Part shown: piece after piece, positions 58,952 to 64,000 of the stretch
Position numbering within the stretch: position 1 is the stretch's first letter
Layout of the letters: each line of letters begins with the position of its first letter
Source: Clostridiales bacterium
GTDB taxonomy: Bacteria; Bacillota; Clostridia; Oscillospirales; Oscillospiraceae
Direction of reading: 5' to 3'
Assembly: GCA_019415645.1 (NCBI GenBank)
Contig: DXYV01000012.1
Location: 16,320-80,319 of the forward strand
Length of the DNA stretch: 64,000 nt
Notes under the pieces: generated by a model
Databases searched by the model: none
Told to the model about the DNA's origin: nothing
What the model saw: only the letters and a program-made list of their open reading frames with translations
Made by a program: the position numbers and the translations under genes

Positions 58952-61900
58952 TTATTGGATTTTGACCGTCATCAGCAGCTCGCCGGCCTTGACGCTGGTC
59001 CCTTCCTTGACCAGGACCTGGTCCACCACGCCGGCCATCCGGGCTACCACGGAGGTCTCCATCTTCATGGCCTCGATCACGGCCACCACCTGGTTCTCCT
59101 CCACTGTGTCGCCGGGCTTGACGTTGACCTTGGACACCATGCCGGGGATGGAGGAGCCGATCTGGCTCTTGTCCTCCGGGTCGGCCATGACCACGTTTTT
59201 GCCCTTGACCTCGGCGTTCTTATCGGGCACCGCCACTTCGCGGCGCATCCCGTTGAGCTCGAAGTTCACGGTGCGGGTGCCGTCCTCGTTCAGGTCGCCC
59301 AGGCCCAGGTACTTGATGACCAGGGTCTTGCCGTCCTCGATGTTGATTTTGTTGGTCTCGCCCAGGGCCATGCCGTTGAAGAATACATGGCTGCCCATGC
59401 GCATGATATAGCCGTACTCCTTGCGGTGCTTGCGGTACTCCTGGTAGACCTTGGGATACAGGCAGTAGGACAGCATGGCCCGCATGTTGATCAGGTCGTC
59501 GCCCATGAAGGCCTTCATTTCCTCCTTGACCTGCTCGAAGTCCACCGGCGGCAGCAGCTCGCCGGGACGGCAGGTGATGGGCGCCTCGCCCTTGAGGACC
59601 ACCTCCTGGAGGCCCTCCGGCTGGAAGCCCCAGGCCGGCTGGCCCATCATGCCCTTGAAGTAGGATACCACGGAGTCGGGGAAGGACAGATTCCTGCCCT
59701 TTTCCACGATGTTCTCCGGCGTCAGGTCGTTCTGCACCATGAAGATGGCCAGATCGCCCACCATCTTGGAGGAGGGCGTCACCTTGACGATGTCGCCCAG
59801 CATCTCGTTGACGGTCTTGTACATCTCCTTGACCTCTTCGAAGCGGTGGCCCAGGCCCAGGGAGATGACCTGGGGCTCCAGGTTGGTGTACTGGCCGCCG
59901 GGAATCTCATAGCGGTAGATGTCCGTGGTGGGATTCTTCAGGCCGTGGTCGAAGCTGGCATAGCGCAGGCGCACATCCGACCAGTAGTTGTCCAGCCGCT
60001 GCAGCTCGCGCAGATCCAGGCCGGTATCCCGCTCCTGGCCCTCCAGTGCGGCCACCACCGCGTTGAGCGAGGGCTGGGAGGTCAGGGAGGACATGGACGC
60101 GATGGCGCAGTCCACGATGTCCACGCCCGCCTCGGCCGCCATCAGGTAGGTGGCCACCTGGTTGGCGGTAGTGTCGTGGGTGTGCAGGTGGATGGGCAGG
60201 CCCACCTCGTTCTTCAGGGCGGTGATCAGCTTCTTGGCCGCATAGGGCTTGAGCAGGCCGGACATATCCTTGATGCACAGGGTATGGGCGCCCCGCTTCT
60301 CCAGCTCCTTGGCCATGTCCACATAGTATCTGAGGGAATATTTATCCCGCTTGGGGTCCAGAATATCGCCGGTGTAGCAGATGGTGGCCTCGCACAGCTT
60401 GCCCTGGTTGAGGACCTCGTCCATGGCGATCTCCATGCCGGGAATCCAGTTCAGGGAGTCGAACACCCGGAACACGTCGATTCCGCTGCGGGCGGATTCC
60501 TTGACGAACTCCCGAATCAGGTTGTCCGGATAGTTGGAATAGCCCACGGCGTTGGCGCCCCGCAGCAGCATCTGGAAGGGAATGTTGGGGATCTTCTCCC
60601 GCAGCATGTCCAGCCGCTCCCAGGGGGACTCGTGGAGGAAGCGGTAGGCCGTATCGAAGGTGGCGCCGCCCCACATCTCCAGGGAGAAGCAGTCGGCCAG
60701 AATCTCGGCGGTGCCGTCGGCACCCTTGACCAGGTCCCGGGTGCGCATCCGGGTGGAGAGCAGGGACTGGTGGGCGTCGCGCATGGTGGTGTCGGTAATG
60801 AGCAGTTTTTTCTGGGCCAGCACCCACTTCTTCACCGCCTCGGGCCCCTCCTTGTCCAACAGCTCCTTCAGGCCGTGCAGCGGCTTTCCGGTGGGCTCCG
60901 GGAAGCGGGGGGTGTCGTACTGGTGGCGCTCCGTATCGGGATTGTCCACCTGGATCTGGGCGATGTACTTGAGCACCTTGGTGGCACGGTCGCGGCCCTC
61001 GGTGACCTCGAACAGCTCCGGCGTGTCGTCAATGAACTTGGTGTGACACTGGCCGGCGTGGAACATGGGATGGGTCAGAATATTGGTGACAAAGGGAATG
61101 TTGGTCTTGACGCCGCGGACGTGCTCCTCCGACAGGGCGCGGGTGGCCCGGCGGCAGGCCCCCTCGAAGGTGTTGTCCCAGGTGGTGACCTTGACCAGCA
61201 GGGAGTCATAATAGGGCGAGATCACCGCGCCCGCATAGGCGTTGCCGCCATCCAGACGCACCCCGTAGCCGCCGCCGGAGCGGTAGGCCGTGATTTTTCC
61301 GGTGTCCGGAGCGAAGTTGTTGGCCGGGTCCTCGGTGGTGACCCGGCACTGGATGGCATAACCATTGATGCGCAGGTCCTCCTGGCTGGACAGGCCGATG
61401 CAGGGATGGGAGAGGGGATAGCCCTCGGCGATAAGAATCTGGGCCCGCACCAGGTCGATTCCCGTAACCATCTCGGTGACGGTGTGCTCCACCTGGATGC
61501 GGGGGTTCATCTCGATGAAGTAGTGCTGTCCGCTGGCCTTGTCCACCAGGAACTCCACCGTACCCGCGTTGACGTAGCCCACATGCTTGGCGATCTTCAC
61601 CGCGTCGGCCCGCAGGGCCTCCACCGTCTTCTGGGGCACCGACCAGGCGGGAGCGTACTCCACCACCTTCTGATACCGGCGCTGGAGGGAGCAGTCCCGC
61701 TCGCCGCAGTGCATGACGTTGCCGTGCTGGTCCGCCAGGATCTGCACCTCGATGTGCTTGGGCTCCACCAGGAACTTTTCGATGAAGATGTCCTCGTTGC
61801 CGAAGGCCTTGCGGGCCTCGTTCTTCACCAGCTCGAACTGGACGCGGACCTCCTCCTCATTGTCGCAGCGGCGCATGCCGCGGCCGCCGCCGCCGGCCGC

Positions 61901-62392
61901 CGCCTTGAGGATGATGGGGAACCCATAGGAGACCGCCTTGGCCACCGCATCGTCCGCGTCCTTCAGCGGCTCGGTGGAGCCGGGAATGATGGGCACGTTG
62001 CAGGCGATGGCCGTGGCCTTGGCCGCCAGCTTGTCGCCCATCTGAGCCAGCACGTCGGAGGGCGGGCCGATGAAGGTGATTCCCGCCGCCTCACAGGCCC
62101 GGGCAAAGTCCGCGTTTTCGGACAGGAAGCCGTATCCGGGGTGGATAGCGTCCACGCCCCGGCGCTTGGCCAGATCGATGATTCCGGGAATATCCAGATA
62201 GGCGCCCAGGGGGGACTGGTTCTCGCCGATCAGATAGGCCTCGTCCGCCTTGGTGCGGAACAGGCCGTTGATATCCTCGTTGGAATACATGGCCACGGTG
62301 TGCAGACCCAGGTCATAGCAGGCCCGGAAAATGCGGATGGCGATTTCGCCGCGGTTGGCGGCAAGCACCTTTTGGAACTGTTTTTCTGCCAC
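58952..62392 (-). CDS. pyc: Pyruvate carboxylase
   Basis: The enzyme has 1146 residues, close to the 1148 of Bacillus. It carboxylates pyruvate to oxaloacetate using biotin and ATP. The biotin-carboxylase domain (about 1-460) has ATP-grasp AAAGGGGRGMRR. The carboxyltransferase domain has DTTMRDAHQSLLSTRMRT and the LHTHDTTAN metal site. The biotinyl domain has EAMKMET with the biotin lysine near residue 1110. GTG at 62392 is preferred as start because GGAGGG lies 7 nt upstream and the residues after it align with the family. ATG at 62407 overlaps that ribosome site. Confidence 0.96.
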   Translation of the reverse strand: MAEKQFQKVLAANRGEIAIRIFRACYDLGLHTVAMYSNEDINGLFRTKADEAYLIGENQSPLGAYLDIPGIIDLAKRRGVDAIHPGYGFLSENADFARACEAAGITFIGPPSDVLAQMGDKLAAKATAIACNVPIIPGSTEPLKDADDAVAKAVSYGFPIILKAAAGGGGRGMRRCDNEEEVRVQFELVKNEARKAFGNEDIFIEKFLVEPKHIEVQILADQHGNVMHCGERDCSLQRRYQKVVEYAPAWSVPQKTVEALRADAVKIAKHVGYVNAGTVEFLVDKASGQHYFIEMNPRIQVEHTVTEMVTGIDLVRAQILIAEGYPLSHPCIGLSSQEDLRINGYAIQCRVTTEDPANNFAPDTGKITAYRSGGGYGVRLDGGNAYAGAVISPYYDSLLVKVTTWDNTFEGACRRATRALSEEHVRGVKTNIPFVTNILTHPMFHAGQCHTKFIDDTPELFEVTEGRDRATKVLKYIAQIQVDNPDTERHQYDTPRFPEPTGKPLHGLKELLDKEGPEAVKKWVLAQKKLLITDTTMRDAHQSLLSTRMRTRDLVKGADGTAEILADCFSLEMWGGATFDTAYRFLHESPWERLDMLREKIPNIPFQMLLRGANAVGYSNYPDNLIREFVKESARSGIDVFRVFDSLNWIPGMEIAMDEVLNQGKLCEATICYTGDILDPKRDKYSLRYYVDMAKELEKRGAHTLCIKDMSGLLKPYAAKKLITALKNEVGLPIHLHTHDTTANQVATYLMAAEAGVDIVDCAIASMSSLTSQPSLNAVVAALEGQERDTGLDLRELQRLDNYWSDVRLRYASFDHGLKNPTTDIYRYEIPGGQYTNLEPQVISLGLGHRFEEVKEMYKTVNEMLGDIVKVTPSSKMVGDLAIFMVQNDLTPENIVEKGRNLSFPDSVVSYFKGMMGQPAWGFQPEGLQEVVLKGEAPITCRPGELLPPVDFEQVKEEMKAFMGDDLINMRAMLSYCLYPKVYQEYRKHRKEYGYIMRMGSHVFFNGMALGETNKINIEDGKTLVIKYLGLGDLNEDGTRTVNFELNGMRREVAVPDKNAEVKGKNVVMADPEDKSQIGSSIPGMVSKVNVKPGDTVEENQVVAVIEAMKMETSVVARMAGVVDQVLVKEGTSVKAGELLMTVKIQ

Positions 62393-62519
62393 TTCTTTTC
62401 CCTCCATTGGATTCCGGCCCGGCGCGTGCCGCGCCCGCCGGTTTTCGATTTTGTGCGCCCCTTGCAGCCGGACGCGTAGGCTCCCTACCTCATTTCCGTT
62501 TACTATATTGGATAAGAAT

Positions 62520-62548
62520 ATTATAAACAACCATTTTGTCTTTTGCAA
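62520..62548 (-). promoter_or_regulatory. Promoter of pyc
   Basis: On the minus strand, TTGCAA (62543-62548) and TATAAT (62520-62525) have a 17-bp spacer. This leaves a leader of about 120 nt. Confidence 0.8.
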
Positions 62549-62656
62549 TCAAACCAGCGCCAAATCCAGCAAAATCGGCGTTCCCACTATGAATATTTGT
62601 ATTTTGTTCCCCCGTGTTGTCATATACGTACATATGTTTTTCCTTCAAATACAGCA

Positions 62657-62685
62657 TTGTTTGTTTCGCCATCTTGTGGTAAAAT
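62657..62685 (+). promoter_or_regulatory. Promoter of recG
   Basis: TTGTTT (62657-62662) and TAAAAT (62680-62685) have a 17-bp spacer, 66 bp before the recG start. Confidence 0.6.
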
Positions 62686-62750
62686 CCCACCAGCCCCCGC
62701 GTGCGGTATTGGCGTGCGGACTGTCCATTCATCGGAAAGGAGGCGCCGGA

Positions 62751-64000
62751 ATGGCTCTGGCCGAATTGACAACCCCCGTGACCGGCCTGCCCGGCGTGGG
62801 CCCCGCCCGGGCCAGGGCCCTGGATAAGCTGGGTCTGAAAACCCTGGGCGATCTGCTCTATCACCTGCCCCGCCAATACCAGGACCGGCGGCAGATCTAT
62901 TCCATTGCCCAGGCTCCCCTGGACGAGCCGGTGTGCGTGGCCGCCTTTGTCGCGCAGCCCCCCCGGCTCTCCCGAATCCGCCGCGGCCTGGAGCTGGTCA
63001 AGGTGCAGGCCGCCGACGAGCGTTCCATCCTGAATATCACCTTTTTCAACCAGTCCTACCGCAGAGATTCCCTGCGGCCCGGCGAACATTATATTTTTTA
63101 TGGCAAGGTGGAGCACTTCGGCTCCGCCCGCCAGATGACCAATCCCACGGTGGAGCCGGCAGAGCGGCCGGTCTATGCCGGCCGCATTGTCCCCGTCTAT
63201 CCCCTGTCCACCGGACTGAACAACCGACAGCTCTCCGATTGGGTGCACTTTGCCCTGGAGCATACCCTGACCCAGGTGCCGGAGCCCCTGCCCGAGACGC
63301 TGCGCCGTGCCCATCAGCTGGTGCCGATTCAGACCGCCCTGGCCCATATCCATAACCCGCCGGACTTTGACGCTCTGGAGGCCGCCCGCCGGCGGCTGAT
63401 CTTCGAGGAACTCTTCTCTCTGACCGCCGGGCTCTCTCTGCTGCGCCACCGCCGGGAGGAGACGCCCGGAATCCCCTTCCCCGCCGCAGATCCGGCGCAG
63501 TTCTGTGCGCTGCTCCCCTTTTCGCCCACCGGCGCCCAGCGCAGAGTGCTGGCGGAAGTGGCCGCCGATACTGCCTCCGGCCGGGTCATGAACCGGTTGA
63601 TTCAGGGGGATGTGGGTTCCGGCAAGACGGTCATTGCCGCCTTTGGAGCGTGGCTGGCCTGGAAGGCGGGCTGGCAGACCGCCCTGATGGCCCCCACCGA
63701 GATTCTGGCCGAGCAGCACGCCCAGACGCTGACCGCCCTGCTGGGCCCGGCGGGCCTCCGGGTGGGGCTGCTGACTGGGGGCCGCAAAGCGGCGGAAAAG
63801 CGGGCGATTCTGGCTCATCTGGAGGATGGCTCCCTTGATCTGGTGGTGGGAACCCACGCTCTTTTGACCGACTCCGTCCACTTCCGCCGCCTGGGGCTGG
63901 TGATCGCCGACGAGCAGCACCGTTTCGGCGTCAATCAGCGGGCCTCCCTCTCCGCCAAAGGGGCGCAGGCTGGCGGCCCCGCCCCCCACGTACTGGTCAT
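62751..64000 (+). CDS. recG: ATP-dependent DNA helicase RecG, N-terminal part (cut by window edge)
   Basis: 416 codons are visible and open at the window end. RecG unwinds branched DNA and stalled forks. The N-terminal wedge/OB part begins TPVTGLPGVGPARARALDKLGLKTLGDLL in parts and includes DRRQIYSI and FFNQSYRR. Helicase motif I is GDVGSGKTVIAA, Ia is MAPTEILAEQHA, and motif II is DEQHRFGVNQRA. GAAAGGAGG precedes the ATG at 62751. The remaining 270 or so residues should lie beyond the window. Confidence 0.95.
   Translation, partial: MALAELTTPVTGLPGVGPARARALDKLGLKTLGDLLYHLPRQYQDRRQIYSIAQAPLDEPVCVAAFVAQPPRLSRIRRGLELVKVQAADERSILNITFFNQSYRRDSLRPGEHYIFYGKVEHFGSARQMTNPTVEPAERPVYAGRIVPVYPLSTGLNNRQLSDWVHFALEHTLTQVPEPLPETLRRAHQLVPIQTALAHIHNPPDFDALEAARRRLIFEELFSLTAGLSLLRHRREETPGIPFPAADPAQFCALLPFSPTGAQRRVLAEVAADTASGRVMNRLIQGDVGSGKTVIAAFGAWLAWKAGWQTALMAPTEILAEQHAQTLTALLGPAGLRVGLLTGGRKAAEKRAILAHLEDGSLDLVVGTHALLTDSVHFRRLGLVIADEQHRFGVNQRASLSAKGAQAGGPAPHVLV

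Noticed and set aside
57185..62479. A 1764-codon open frame on the plus strand
   Set aside because: It is antisense to the M18 aminopeptidase and pyruvate carboxylase genes. It reads as His/Gly/Gln-rich nonsense, a known effect of high GC content at third codon positions.

Overview
The window is high-GC DNA, about 60% by eye, from a spore-forming anaerobic Clostridia bacterium, most likely a gut Oscillospiraceae of the Flavonifractor/Lawsonibacter/Intestinimonas type. The main supports are spo0A and the dipicolinate synthase pair dpaA/dpaB, fermentative enzymes (acetate kinase, glutamate dehydrogenase, iron alcohol dehydrogenase, pyruvate carboxylase), Firmicutes-type ribosome binding sites, and a Gly-Arg-His-Gln-Lys tRNA cluster. 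The species assignment is inference. Both window edges cut a gene: an FAD/NADH oxidoreductase at the left and recG at the right.

Layout. 0-5 kb: oxidoreductase tail, ackA, tmcAL, gdhA. 5-12.3 kb: a TspO-like membrane protein, a Crp/Fnr regulator, an ABC-F ribosome-protection ATPase behind a three-codon leader peptide and an intrinsic terminator, then a lipoprotein, a two-component system and an orphan ABC ATPase that appear to share an OmpR-type operator. 12.8-14.9 kb: iron alcohol dehydrogenase and a lipoprotein. 15-19.1 kb: tRNA-Leu, a sigma / anti-sigma / secreted stalk-protein locus, and a five-tRNA cluster. 19.2-39.9 kb: an accessory metabolic island with a DUF362 ferredoxin protein, two LysR regulators, GPH and MFS transporters, an MBL hydrolase, a 2-enoate-reductase-like flavoenzyme, DUF2284, a RACo-type corrinoid activator, three UroD/MtaA-family proteins, a corrinoid protein, a PocR-AraC regulator, a molybdopterin oxidoreductase and a large unknown protein. 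40-44 kb: GNAT plus a heterodimeric ABC exporter. 44.5 kb: an AT-rich flavoprotein pseudogene. 45-48 kb: spo0A and dpaBA. 48-64 kb: an SLH protein, nagA, an HD phosphohydrolase, ACT protein and UPF0210, pgi, a small P-loop protein, a large secreted beta-helix protein, M18 aminopeptidase, pyc and recG.

How it fits together. The 21-38 kb island looks like a regulated corrinoid-dependent methyl-transfer system. Transporters import a substrate, UroD-family proteins move a methyl group to and from the corrinoid protein, the RACo protein reductively re-activates cobalt, and the flavin and molybdenum enzymes act on the remaining skeleton. The substrate is not known.

The most unusual non-coding signal is a dispersed repeat of roughly 80-115 bp. 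It has four or five convincing copies plus one fragment and one diverged copy. It folds into three successive hairpins, and the stem sequences differ between copies while staying complementary. One copy splits a normally contiguous operon (ACT-UPF0210). Two copies sit between duplicated 3' ends of the gene upstream, with duplication offsets of 209 and 210 bp.
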